Source of the DNA: Bifidobacterium pongonis | GTDB lineage: Bacteria > Actinomycetota > Actinomycetes > Actinomycetales > Bifidobacteriaceae | DNA: 64,000 nucleotides | Reading direction: 5' to 3' | NCBI RefSeq assembly: GCF_019331805.1 | Contig: NZ_JAHBBE010000001.1 | Location: 124,001-188,000, forward strand | Part shown: positions 9,116 to 15,829 of the stretch, piece after piece | Position numbering within the stretch: the first letter of the stretch is position 1 | Layout of the letters: each line of letters begins with the position of its first letter | Position numbers and translations under genes: made by a program | Notes under the pieces: generated by a model | Database searches by the model: none | Seen by the model: the letters and a program-made list of their open reading frames with translations, nothing else | Told to the model about the DNA's origin: nothing

Positions 9116-9198
9116 ACACTGGGCGCAGCAAAGTGACCATCTTTCCAGATGGCCACAATAGCAACACCCCTAGAGGTGTTTCCTGCTGCGCCCAGTGT
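9116..9198 (-). promoter_or_regulatory. three-way-junction RNA element upstream of rplN
   Basis: In the 140-bp rpsQ-rplN spacer, 15-bp arms at 9116-9130 and 9184-9198 pair perfectly. Between them are a 6-bp hairpin (9163-9168 with 9175-9180) and a 10-bp hairpin (9133-9142 with 9147-9156). Read on the minus strand, the latter has a GGAA (GNRA-type) tetraloop and its only non-Watson-Crick pair is G-U. On the plus strand that pair would be A-C, so the structure is optimised for the mRNA strand. There is no U-tract. Its location 33 nt ahead of rplN suggests a ribosomal-protein-responsive leader, or a processing or pause site. I do not recognise a described family. Confidence 0.65.
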
Positions 9199-9223
9199 AC
9201 GGCGAGCCTTGCCGAACTTTTGT

Positions 9224-9484
9224 TTACTTGGCGCGTTCGATAATGGTATCGAGACGCCAACGCTTGGTCTTGCTCAGAGGCCGAGTCTCCATAATACTCA
9301 CGAGGTCGCCAACATGGGCTTCGTTGTGTTCATCATGGGCCTTGACCGTCTTGGTGGAACGAACGACCTTGCCGTACAGCGGGTGGGTCGAACGCTTCTC
9401 AAGCTCCACGGAAATGGTCTTGTCCATAGCGTCGGACACGACGTAACCGCGGCGAACCTTGCGGAAGTTGCGCTCTTCAGCCAT
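9224..9484 (-). CDS. rpsQ: 30S ribosomal protein S17
   Basis: S17 is a primary 16S binder (helices 7 and 11) in the 30S body. I use the ATG at 9482-9484 ([18 protein letters not shown]), 86 residues, rather than the ATG two codons upstream. The OB-fold landmarks [29 protein letters not shown] and the C-terminal [18 protein letters not shown] are clear. It begins 2 bp after the rpmC stop and is the last S10-segment gene before the structured 140-bp spacer. Confidence 0.96.
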   Translation of the reverse strand: MAEERNFRKVRRGYVVSDAMDKTISVELEKRSTHPLYGKVVRSTKTVKAHDEHNEAHVGDLVSIMETRPLSKTKRWRLDTIIERAK

Positions 9485-9486
9485 GT

Positions 9487-9738
9487 TCACTTCTCCTTAA
9501 CGGTTTCAGCGGCCGGCTCAGCGGTGATGCCAAGCTCACGCTCACGCAGCACAGTGTACATGCGGGCGATGTCATGCTTGACGGCCTTGAGACGAGCCGT
9601 GTTGTCGAGCTGACCGGTTGCGGACTGGAAGCGCAGGTTGAACAGCTCTTCCTTGGACTTCTTCAGGAAGCCCTCGATCTCCTCGTTGGTCTTCTCGTTG
9701 AGATTCTTGATGGAGTACTCTTCGGTTCCGACTGCCAT
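9487..9738 (-). CDS. rpmC: 50S ribosomal protein L29
   Basis: L29 lies beside the exit tunnel next to L23 and forms part of the docking platform for trigger factor and SRP. The ATG at 9736-9738 gives 83 residues beginning [20 protein letters not shown]. The helical hairpin contains [21 protein letters not shown] and [12 protein letters not shown]. The Glu/Ala-rich C-terminal tail is an actinobacterial extension. It starts 1 bp after the rplP stop. The longer upstream frame overlaps rplP and is not supported. Confidence 0.95.
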   Translation of the reverse strand: MAVGTEEYSIKNLNEKTNEEIEGFLKKSKEELFNLRFQSATGQLDNTARLKAVKHDIARMYTVLRERELGITAEPAAETVKEK

Positions 9739-9739
9739 A

Positions 9740-10159
9740 TCAGATGTCACCGCCTTCACGTGCAATCACACGGCACTTCATGGGGAGCTTGTCGATTGCG
9801 CGGCGCAGAGCCTCGCGAGCGACGTCTTCGGACACGCCACCGATCTCGAACATCACGCGACCAGGGTGGATGTTGGCAACCCAGAACTCCGGGGCGCCCT
9901 TACCGGAACCCATTCGAGCACCGAGCGCGTGCTTGGTGAGCGGACGATCCGGGAAGATGGTGATCCACACGCGGCCGCCACGCTTGATGTAACGAGTCAT
10001 GGCGATACGAGCGGCTTCGATCTGGCGGTTGGTCACGTAGGCCGGTGCCAGAGCCTGGATGCCGAAATCACCGAAGTTGATCTCGTTGCCGCCCTTGGAC
10101 ATGCCAGTACGAACCGGGCGGTGCTGCTTGCGGTACTTAGTCCTCTTTGGGATAAGCAT
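9740..10159 (-). CDS. rplP: 50S ribosomal protein L16
   Basis: L16 binds 23S rRNA near the A-site tRNA elbow and is needed for peptidyl-transferase activity. The 139-residue product begins [15 protein letters not shown] and contains [28 protein letters not shown]. The conserved loop [26 protein letters not shown] is present; its Arg is the hydroxylation position in some bacteria. Length is normal. It starts 6 bp after the rpsC stop. Confidence 0.98.
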   Translation of the reverse strand: MLIPKRTKYRKQHRPVRTGMSKGGNEINFGDFGIQALAPAYVTNRQIEAARIAMTRYIKRGGRVWITIFPDRPLTKHALGARMGSGKGAPEFWVANIHPGRVMFEIGGVSEDVAREALRRAIDKLPMKCRVIAREGGDI

Positions 10160-10165
10160 TCTTGC

Positions 10166-10969
10166 TCACTCCTTCGTTTCCGTGGCAGCGGGAGCCTCGG
10201 CAGCGGCTTCGGCCTTGGGAGCCTCGGCGGTCTGCGGCTTGGCTGCGGAACGGTTGCCACGACGCGGGCGGCGATCGCCACGACGGCCGGAGCGGTTGTT
10301 CTGCTGTGCCTGCTGCTCTTCGAACTCACGTTCGGTCATGTCGCCCTTGTAGATCCACACCTTGACGCCGATACGGCCGTAGGTGGTCTTGGCCTCGAAG
10401 AAGCCGTAATCGATCAGGGCGCGCAGGGTCTGCAGCGGAACGCGACCCTCGCGGTAGAACTCGGAACGGCTCATTTCCGCACCGCCGAGGCGGCCGGAGA
10501 GCTTGATGCGGATACCCTTGGCACCGGCGCGCATGGCGTCCTGCTGAGCCTTGCGCATCGCGCGACGGAAGGTCACGCGGTTGGTCAGCTGCTCAGCGAT
10601 GCCCTGGGCGACGAGCTGGGCGTCCAGCGCGGCGTTCTTGACTTCGAAGATGTTGAGCTGGACCTGCTTGCCGGTGATCTTCTCCAGCTTGGCGCGAACG
10701 CGCTCAGCTTCGGCGCCACGACGGCCGATCACGATGCCCGGACGGGCGGTGTGGATGTCCACGCGGACGCGGTCACGGGTGCGCTCGATCACGATCTTGC
10801 TCACGCCGGCACGCTCGAGGTCCTTGCTCATCTCCTTGCGGATCTTGTCGTCCTCAAGCACGAAGTCGCGGTAACGTTCGCCGACCTTGTTGGAATCGGA
10901 GAACCACTTGGAACGATGGTTCTCAGTAATACCCAGGCGATAGCCAAAGGGATTGATCTTCTGACCCAT
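10166..10969 (-). CDS. rpsC: 30S ribosomal protein S3
   Basis: S3 lies in the 30S head at the mRNA entry pore and has intrinsic mRNA-unwinding contacts with S4 and S5. The N-terminal [13 protein letters not shown] is followed by a KH type-2 domain (about residues 40-108) with the GXXG-like [16 protein letters not shown]. The C-terminal domain then shows [17 protein letters not shown]. At 267 residues it has an actinobacterial Arg-rich then Ala/Glu-rich tail after residue 215. It is 2 bp from rplV. Confidence 0.98.
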   Translation of the reverse strand: MGQKINPFGYRLGITENHRSKWFSDSNKVGERYRDFVLEDDKIRKEMSKDLERAGVSKIVIERTRDRVRVDIHTARPGIVIGRRGAEAERVRAKLEKITGKQVQLNIFEVKNAALDAQLVAQGIAEQLTNRVTFRRAMRKAQQDAMRAGAKGIRIKLSGRLGGAEMSRSEFYREGRVPLQTLRALIDYGFFEAKTTYGRIGVKVWIYKGDMTEREFEEQQAQQNNRSGRRGDRRPRRGNRSAAKPQTAEAPKAEAAAEAPAATETKE

Positions 10970-10971
10970 CT

Positions 10972-11331
10972 TTAGCGGTCTCCTTCCTTGTTGGCAACGA
11001 CGACCGTGATGTGGCTGGTGCGCTTGTTGATACGAGCGGCACGACCCTGGGCACGGGCGCGGAAACGCTTCAGCGTCACGCCTTCGTCCACGTAGGTCTC
11101 CTTCACGACCAGATCGTTCTCGCGGAACGGCTCGCCAGCCCTCTCGGCCTTGACGCGAGCGTTGGCGATGGCGCTCTCCAGGACCTTGCGAACCGGAAGG
11201 GACGCGGCCTGCGGAGCAAACTTCAGAATGGTAACGGCTTCAGTCGCCTGCTTGCCTCGGATGAGGTCGACCATGCGGCGAGCCTTGCGCGGCGTCACGC
11301 GGACGTGACGAGCGATTGCTTTAGCTTCCAT
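10972..11331 (-). CDS. rplV: 50S ribosomal protein L22
   Basis: L22 contacts all 23S domains. Its beta-hairpin lines the narrow part of the exit tunnel, where changes give macrolide resistance. The 119-residue sequence begins [27 protein letters not shown] and contains the hairpin segment [28 protein letters not shown], without insertion or deletion in the loop. It lies 16 bp after rpsS in S10-operon order. Confidence 0.98.
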   Translation of the reverse strand: MEAKAIARHVRVTPRKARRMVDLIRGKQATEAVTILKFAPQAASLPVRKVLESAIANARVKAERAGEPFRENDLVVKETYVDEGVTLKRFRARAQGRAARINKRTSHITVVVANKEGDR

Positions 11332-11346
11332 AAGTCATTCTCTCCT

Positions 11347-11625
11347 TTAGCGGCGGGCCTTCTTGTCGTCCTTCACGTGACCCTTGAAGGTCTTCGTGGG
11401 GGCGAACTCACCGAGCTTGTGGCCAACCATGGATTCGGTGACGAACACCGGCACGTGCTTGCGACCGTCGTGGACGGCGAAGGTGTGACCGATGAAGTCA
11501 GGGGTGATCATAGAACGACGGGACCACGTCTTGATGACGTTGTGGGTGCCCTTCTCGTTCTGCTCGTCGACCTTCTTCTGCAAGTGGGCGTCGACGAAGG
11601 GGCCCTTCTTGATGCTACGAGTCAT
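11347..11625 (-). CDS. rpsS: 30S ribosomal protein S19
   Basis: S19 forms a complex with S13 in the 30S head and contacts the A/P-site tRNA region. The 92-residue product begins [15 protein letters not shown] and contains [23 protein letters not shown] followed by [23 protein letters not shown]. All are family signatures and the length is standard. It lies between rplB (15-bp gap) and rplV. Confidence 0.98.
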   Translation of the reverse strand: MTRSIKKGPFVDAHLQKKVDEQNEKGTHNVIKTWSRRSMITPDFIGHTFAVHDGRKHVPVFVTESMVGHKLGEFAPTKTFKGHVKDDKKARR

Positions 11626-11639
11626 CTTCTCGACCTTCC

Positions 11640-12470
11640 TTACTTGCGGTTCTTACCGTTCGGACGACGACGAACAATCATCTTGTTCGAAGCCTTCTTC
11701 GGACGGCGAGTACGAACTTCACCCTTGCCCCACGGGGAAACCGGCGGCTTGCCACCACGGGTACGACCGCCGTGCGGGTGGTCGACCGGGTTCATGGATT
11801 CACCACGGGTGATCGGGCGCTTGCCCATCCAACGAGCGCGACCGGCCTTGCCGAGCTGCACGTTGGCGTGCTCTTCGTTGCCGACCTCGCCGACGGTGGC
11901 GCGGCAGCGCGCGTCGACGTTACGGATTTCGCCGGACGGCATACGCAGCTGGGCGTAGGCACCGTCCTTGGCCACGAGCTGGACGGAAGTGCCGGCGGAG
12001 CGGGCGATCTTCGCGCCGCCCAGCGGGCGGAGCTCGATGGCGTGCACGATCGTACCGGTCGGGATGTTCTTCAGCGGCAGGTTGTTGCCCGGCTTGATAT
12101 CAGCCTGGGCACCGGTCTCGATGACGTCGCCCTGCTTGATGCCCTTCGGCGCGATGATGTAGCGCTTCTCGCCGTCTGCGTAGTGCAGCAGGGCGATGTT
12201 GGCGGTACGGTTCGGATCGTATTCGATGTGCGCAACCTTTGCGGGCACGCCATCCTTGTCCCAACGACGGAAGTCGATGAGACGGTACTGACGCTTGTGG
12301 CCGCCGCCGCGATGGCGGGAGGTCATGCGGCCGTAGGAGTTGCGACCACCGGTCTTGGACAGTTTGCGAACCAGCGACTTCTCAGGCGTGGAGCGCGTAA
12401 TCTCGGAGAAGTCCGAGACGGACGCGTTGCGGCGGCCTGCAGTCGTCGGCTTATATACGCGGATAGCCAT
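11640..12470 (-). CDS. rplB: 50S ribosomal protein L2
   Basis: L2 is needed for subunit association and peptidyl-transferase activity. The 276-residue product carries the RNA-binding OB domain (about residues 60-200) and the C-terminal domain with [18 protein letters not shown], containing the conserved His implicated in catalysis-related contacts. The N-terminal [16 protein letters not shown] is typical. It lies 36 bp downstream of rplW in standard order. Confidence 0.98.
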   Translation of the reverse strand: MAIRVYKPTTAGRRNASVSDFSEITRSTPEKSLVRKLSKTGGRNSYGRMTSRHRGGGHKRQYRLIDFRRWDKDGVPAKVAHIEYDPNRTANIALLHYADGEKRYIIAPKGIKQGDVIETGAQADIKPGNNLPLKNIPTGTIVHAIELRPLGGAKIARSAGTSVQLVAKDGAYAQLRMPSGEIRNVDARCRATVGEVGNEEHANVQLGKAGRARWMGKRPITRGESMNPVDHPHGGRTRGGKPPVSPWGKGEVRTRRPKKASNKMIVRRRPNGKNRK

Positions 12471-12506
12471 AATGTAGTTCTTCCTTTAACTTTTCTCGGC
12501 TAGCCT

Positions 12507-12803
12507 TCAGTTACCGAAGATGTCGATCGTCTGGCCCTCGGCGACGGTCACGATCGCACGCTTCTGGGAAGCGCGCTGGCCGAAACCGTTGCGGGTGCGC
12601 TGACGCTTGCCGGCGCGGTTGAGGGTGTTGACGTTCGTCACCTTGACGTTGAAGATCTCTTCAATAGCCTGCTTGATCTGCACCTTGTTCGCGTTCGGGG
12701 CCACCACGAAGGTGTACTGGCCACGGTCGGAAGCGGCGTAGCTCTTCTCGGAAACGACGGGCTTGATAATCACGTCGTGTGCCGGCTTGTGAATAGCGAC
12801 CAT
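12507..12803 (-). CDS. rplW: 50S ribosomal protein L23
   Basis: L23 is the main docking site for trigger factor and SRP at the tunnel exit. The 98-residue product contains [20 protein letters not shown] near the N-terminus. The beta-hairpin region [14 protein letters not shown]-like segment ([23 protein letters not shown]) reaches into the tunnel wall, and [10 protein letters not shown] ends the protein. It starts 5 bp after the rplD stop, so translation is probably coupled. Confidence 0.97.
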   Translation of the reverse strand: MVAIHKPAHDVIIKPVVSEKSYAASDRGQYTFVVAPNANKVQIKQAIEEIFNVKVTNVNTLNRAGKRQRTRNGFGQRASQKRAIVTVAEGQTIDIFGN

Positions 12804-12808
12804 CTAAA

Positions 12809-13468
12809 TCAGGCCTCCTTCGGCTCGGTCTTCGCGGCCACGAAAGCCTCGAAGGCTTCCTTGGAGAAGACGACGTACTGCGCGGTAACCACATCGTACG
12901 TGTTGAGCTGATCGACGAAAATCGGGTGAACGGTCGGGATGTTGCGCACGGAGAGCCACTCGTTCACGTTGTCGCGGGTGAGCACGACGGTGGTGAAACG
13001 GTTCTCGGTGATCGGGGTCAGTGCAGCAACGGCGGCCTTGGTGGAAGGAGCATCGGCGACAGCGAAGTCGACGACTGCGATGCGACCGGCGTTAGCGCGA
13101 TCGGACAGCACGTACTTCAGAGCTGCGGCCTTCATCTTCTTCGGGGTGCGCTGGTCGTACTTGCGCGGCTGCGGGCCGAACACGACACCACCGTGGTACC
13201 ACTGCGGAGCGCGGGTCGAGCCCTGACGAGCGCGGCCGGTGCCCTTCTGCTTCCACGGCTTCTTGCCGCCGCCGGAAACGTTGGCGCGGGTCTTGGTGGC
13301 GTGGGTGCCCTGGCGAGCAGCGGCAAGCTGGGCCACGACGACCTGGTGGATCAGCGGCACGTGGGCCTGCACTTCTTCGGCGGAGAAGCCGAACAGCTCG
13401 GCAGGAGCCTCAACGGTGCCGGTCTTGGCGCCCTTGGCGTCGGTGACGTTCAGAGTAACGTTTGCCAT
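12809..13468 (-). CDS. rplD: 50S ribosomal protein L4
   Basis: L4 lines the exit tunnel with L22 and, in E. coli, represses the S10 operon at both transcription and translation. The 219-residue sequence contains the extended tunnel loop with KPWKQKGTGRARQGSTRAPQW followed by the globular domain with KMKAAALKYVLSDRA. The length is normal. Whether L4 feeds back on the long leader ahead of rpsJ here is plausible but not shown by the sequence. Confidence 0.98.
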   Translation of the reverse strand: MANVTLNVTDAKGAKTGTVEAPAELFGFSAEEVQAHVPLIHQVVVAQLAAARQGTHATKTRANVSGGGKKPWKQKGTGRARQGSTRAPQWYHGGVVFGPQPRKYDQRTPKKMKAAALKYVLSDRANAGRIAVVDFAVADAPSTKAAVAALTPITENRFTTVVLTRDNVNEWLSVRNIPTVHPIFVDQLNTYDVVTAQYVVFSKEAFEAFVAAKTEPKEA

Positions 13469-13474
13469 GATTTA

Positions 13475-14125
13475 TCAGGCTCCCTTCACTGCCGAACGGA
13501 CGAGAACGATGCCGCCCTTGGGGCCGGGGATGGCGCCCTTGATGGCGAGGATGCCGTTCTCAACATCCGCGGAGACGATGGTGAGGTTCTGCACGGTGGA
13601 GGTCACATGACCCATGCGGCCAGCCATGCGCTTGCCCTTGAGGATACGGCTCGGGGTTGCGCAAGCGCCGACCGAACCCGGACGACGTTCGTTCTTGTGG
13701 GAGCCGTGGGTACGACGGTAGGACTTGAAGCCCCAGCGCTTGATGGTGCCGGCGAAGCCCTTGCCCTTGGTGGTGCCGGTCACGTCGACCTCAGCGCCCT
13801 CTTCGAACACTTCGGCGGTGAGTTCCTGGCCCAGCTCATACTCGGTGGCGTTGTCCTCGCGCACCTCAACGAGGTGACGACGCGGGGTGACGCCGGCCTT
13901 GGCGAAGTGGCCAGCCAGCGGCTTGGTCACCTTGGTCGGGTCGATCTGGCCGTAACCGATCTGAACCGCGGTGTAGCCGTCGGTTTCCTCGGTCTTGATG
14001 GCGGTCACCACGTTGGTGGAGACGTCGACCAGCGTGACGGGAACGAAGAGACCGTTCTCATCCCACACCTGGGTCATGCCGAGCTTCTTGCCCAGCAGGG
14101 CCTTGCGATCTGCTCTTTGCGACAT
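13475..14125 (-). CDS. rplC: 50S ribosomal protein L3
   Basis: L3 is one of two proteins that initiate 50S assembly and reaches towards the peptidyl-transferase centre. I start at the ATG at 14123-14125 ([19 protein letters not shown]), giving 216 residues. A 14-codon in-frame extension upstream overlaps the spacer and lacks similarity. The tunnel-side loop includes [17 protein letters not shown] and [22 protein letters not shown], the pattern expected near the catalytic centre. It lies 16 bp after rpsJ. Confidence 0.97.
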   Translation of the reverse strand: MSQRADRKALLGKKLGMTQVWDENGLFVPVTLVDVSTNVVTAIKTEETDGYTAVQIGYGQIDPTKVTKPLAGHFAKAGVTPRRHLVEVREDNATEYELGQELTAEVFEEGAEVDVTGTTKGKGFAGTIKRWGFKSYRRTHGSHKNERRPGSVGACATPSRILKGKRMAGRMGHVTSTVQNLTIVSADVENGILAIKGAIPGPKGGIVLVRSAVKGA

Positions 14126-14141
14126 ATCGGTTCCTCCTCCC

Positions 14142-14450
14142 TTACAGCTTGATCTCGATGTTGACATCTGCGGGCAGGTCGATGTGCATCAGGGAATCCA
14201 CGGCCTTGGGGGTCGGGTCCACGATGTCGATAAGACGCTTGTGCGTGCGCATCTCGAAGTGCTCGCGAGAATCCTTATACTTGTGAGGAGAACGAATAAC
14301 ACAGAAAACGTTCTTCTCGGTCGGCAGCGGAACGGGGCCAACAACAGTTGCGCCCGCGTTCGTCACCGTTTCGACGATCTTCTTCGCCGATTGGTCGATG
14401 ACCTCGTGGTCATAGGACTTAAGCCTGATGCGGATTTTCTGTCCCGCCAT
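14142..14450 (-). CDS. rpsJ: 30S ribosomal protein S10
   Basis: S10 is in the 30S head and, as NusE, bridges ribosomes to NusG and RNA polymerase in antitermination. The 102-residue product begins [19 protein letters not shown] and contains [39 protein letters not shown], all diagnostic. It is the first gene of the S10 block. A 293-bp upstream region separates it from the gene at 14744 and probably holds the promoter and a long 5' leader. Confidence 0.98.
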   Translation of the reverse strand: MAGQKIRIRLKSYDHEVIDQSAKKIVETVTNAGATVVGPVPLPTEKNVFCVIRSPHKYKDSREHFEMRTHKRLIDIVDPTPKAVDSLMHIDLPADVNIEIKL

Positions 14451-14465
14451 TGCCGTCCGCCCTTT

Positions 14466-14564
14466 CTAGCGATTCGTGTACTGTTTACCAGCCTGTTTCG
14501 TGTTGAGGGCACCGGCGCGCATGGCCTCCATTGGACATACGTCCTCCAGGCGGTCATCCGTCAT
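14466..14564 (-). CDS. possible short uORF in rpsJ leader
   Basis: An open frame of 32 codons ends 15 nt before the rpsJ start. It begins MTDDRLEDVCPMEAM and ends KQAGKQYTNR; in-frame ATGs also occur at 14579, 14531 and 14522. An overlapping 17-codon frame (14485-14538) has a GGAGG 4 nt before its ATG. The placement fits a regulatory leader ORF of the S10 operon, but no homology is recognised, and the true start and even its translation are uncertain. Confidence 0.25.
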   Translation of the reverse strand: MTDDRLEDVCPMEAMRAGALNTKQAGKQYTNR

Positions 14565-14668
14565 CAGTGCGCGGCCCATCGAATCCACGGTTGTGGGTCC
14601 GATCCCGCGCTCGCTTTTTTGATTCCAATTTGCGAGCCCAAAACAGGCAACTTGTTCATTAAAGCACC

Positions 14669-14690
14669 GAGCCCTGACTAAGCAGGGCTC
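14669..14690 (-). terminator. short hairpin downstream of YwiC-like gene
   Basis: GAGCCCTG pairs perfectly with CAGGGCTC around a 6-nt loop about 54 nt past the stop of the YwiC-like gene. The tail on the minus strand (GGTGCTTTAATG) is only weakly U-rich, so termination may be partial. Confidence 0.45.
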
Positions 14691-14715
14691 GATGGTGTTC
14701 GGCGTGTCGCCGTTC

Positions 14716-14745
14716 GTTGAGATCCGTTGAGATCCGTTGAGATTC
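14716..14745. repeat. three tandem 10-bp repeats (GTTGAGATCC)
   Basis: GTTGAGATCC is repeated three times (the last copy ends TTC) right at the stop codon of the YwiC-like gene. It is a short slipped-strand-type repeat with no evident function. Confidence 0.6.
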
Positions 14746-15613
14746 AGACCGCGGTACCCACGATAAGTGCGCAGGAGGCGATGCTGGACGCGAATTCGAC
14801 GAGCCCCGTGTGCAGCGGGCGGACCGTTCTATGTTTGGCGAGAAGCGGCATGACCACCGCGCGGATGAGCAGCAGCGCGCTGAGAACGGTGAGCATCGGC
14901 ATATGCACGGCGGATGCGATGGCCACCGCCACGGCATGCCATGCCCATGAGGCCGCAAGATATTTTGTGTTCCCACGCTCGCGGATCATGGTTTTGACGA
15001 AAAGCACGGATCCGAACTGCGCGATGGCGAACGCGCACGCCAGCAGGCTGCCCGATCCGTCAACGCCCGGTACGGTCAGATCACGGATGCCCAGATCGGG
15101 GATGACGATGCCGGTGTTACCGAGCTTGCGGACGATATCCAGATCGCATCCGTACCGGAAGGTGAGCAAGGCCATCAGGCAGGCGGCCGCCACCGCCACC
15201 GCGTTCGACCACAGCGACCGCTCCTTGCGCAGCCATGAGGCGGCGAACGACGCCACGGCGAGTATCACCATGGTCGGCGCCCAGGCGAGGATGTCGGGAT
15301 GCACGGCGATGAAGGGGATGCCCACCGCACACAGGATCGCGCAATAGACGAGCGGCTGGCGCAACCAGCGCCGCGAACCGCGCGACTTGAACCATCGCGC
15401 GGCGGAGAACTGCACGCAGTAGCACAACATCCAGCACGCGGTCAGCCACCAAGGGGCTGCGGAGAACCCGTCATAGGCGACGGATGCGATGTCGCCGCCC
15501 AACGCGGGCGTCATCGCCATCATCACCGCGCCGGGCTGCCCGGGGAGCCAGGCGCGCAATCGCCTCCGTATGCTGCTCTTCTTACTGGTACGTCGTTTCG
15601 AGGATGCTGTCAT
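14744..15613 (-). CDS. YwiC-like multi-pass membrane protein
   Basis: This 289-residue protein (start taken at MTASSKRRTSKK, which leaves a basic cytoplasmic N-terminus) has about 8-9 hydrophobic segments. The segment LPGQPGAVMMAMTPALGG precedes the first helix, and KSRGSRRWLRQPLVYC has the position and pattern of the YwiC-like family known from Firmicutes and Actinobacteria. Its biochemical role is unknown; YwiC of Bacillus lies near anaerobic-metabolism genes, which proves nothing here. It is a monocistronic unit between adhE and the S10 operon with terminator-like hairpins on each side. A longer start at 15652 is possible. Family assignment is by pattern only. Confidence 0.65.
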   Translation of the reverse strand: MTASSKRRTSKKSSIRRRLRAWLPGQPGAVMMAMTPALGGDIASVAYDGFSAAPWWLTACWMLCYCVQFSAARWFKSRGSRRWLRQPLVYCAILCAVGIPFIAVHPDILAWAPTMVILAVASFAASWLRKERSLWSNAVAVAAACLMALLTFRYGCDLDIVRKLGNTGIVIPDLGIRDLTVPGVDGSGSLLACAFAIAQFGSVLFVKTMIRERGNTKYLAASWAWHAVAVAIASAVHMPMLTVLSALLLIRAVVMPLLAKHRTVRPLHTGLVEFASSIASCALIVGTAV

Positions 15614-15677
15614 GCCACCTACGCTACGTGAGGCATGGACGAAATCCAACACCGGCAGGCAAAAAGCCTAGTAAACG

Positions 15678-15715
15678 GCAAGGAGCCCGGCGGGTTATCC
15701 CGTCGGGCTCCTTGC
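15678..15715 (-). terminator. 17-bp hairpin downstream of adhE
   Basis: GCAAGGAGCCCGGCGGG pairs with CCCGTCGGGCTCCTTGC (one mismatch-type wobble) around TTAT. On the minus strand the sequence CTTTTTG follows 9 nt later. It is the likely end of the adhE transcript. Confidence 0.65.
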
Positions 15716-15775
15716 CTGCTATCGCGTTACCGCGTCGCGGATCATACCGCTATGCGCCTTGCCATCACATACCTA

Positions 15776-15805
15776 TATATAAGGTACCGTGCGGCACCTT
15801 ATATA
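15776..15805 (-). repeat. AT-rich inverted repeat after adhE
   Basis: TATATAAGGT and ACCTTATATA pair perfectly over 10 bp, extended by CC/GG, around GTGC, 25 nt after the adhE stop. It is a second stem ahead of the main terminator and may protect the 3' end of the adhE mRNA. Confidence 0.5.
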
Positions 15806-15829
15806 AAGGTGCGGTTCGGCGCGGCGGAA

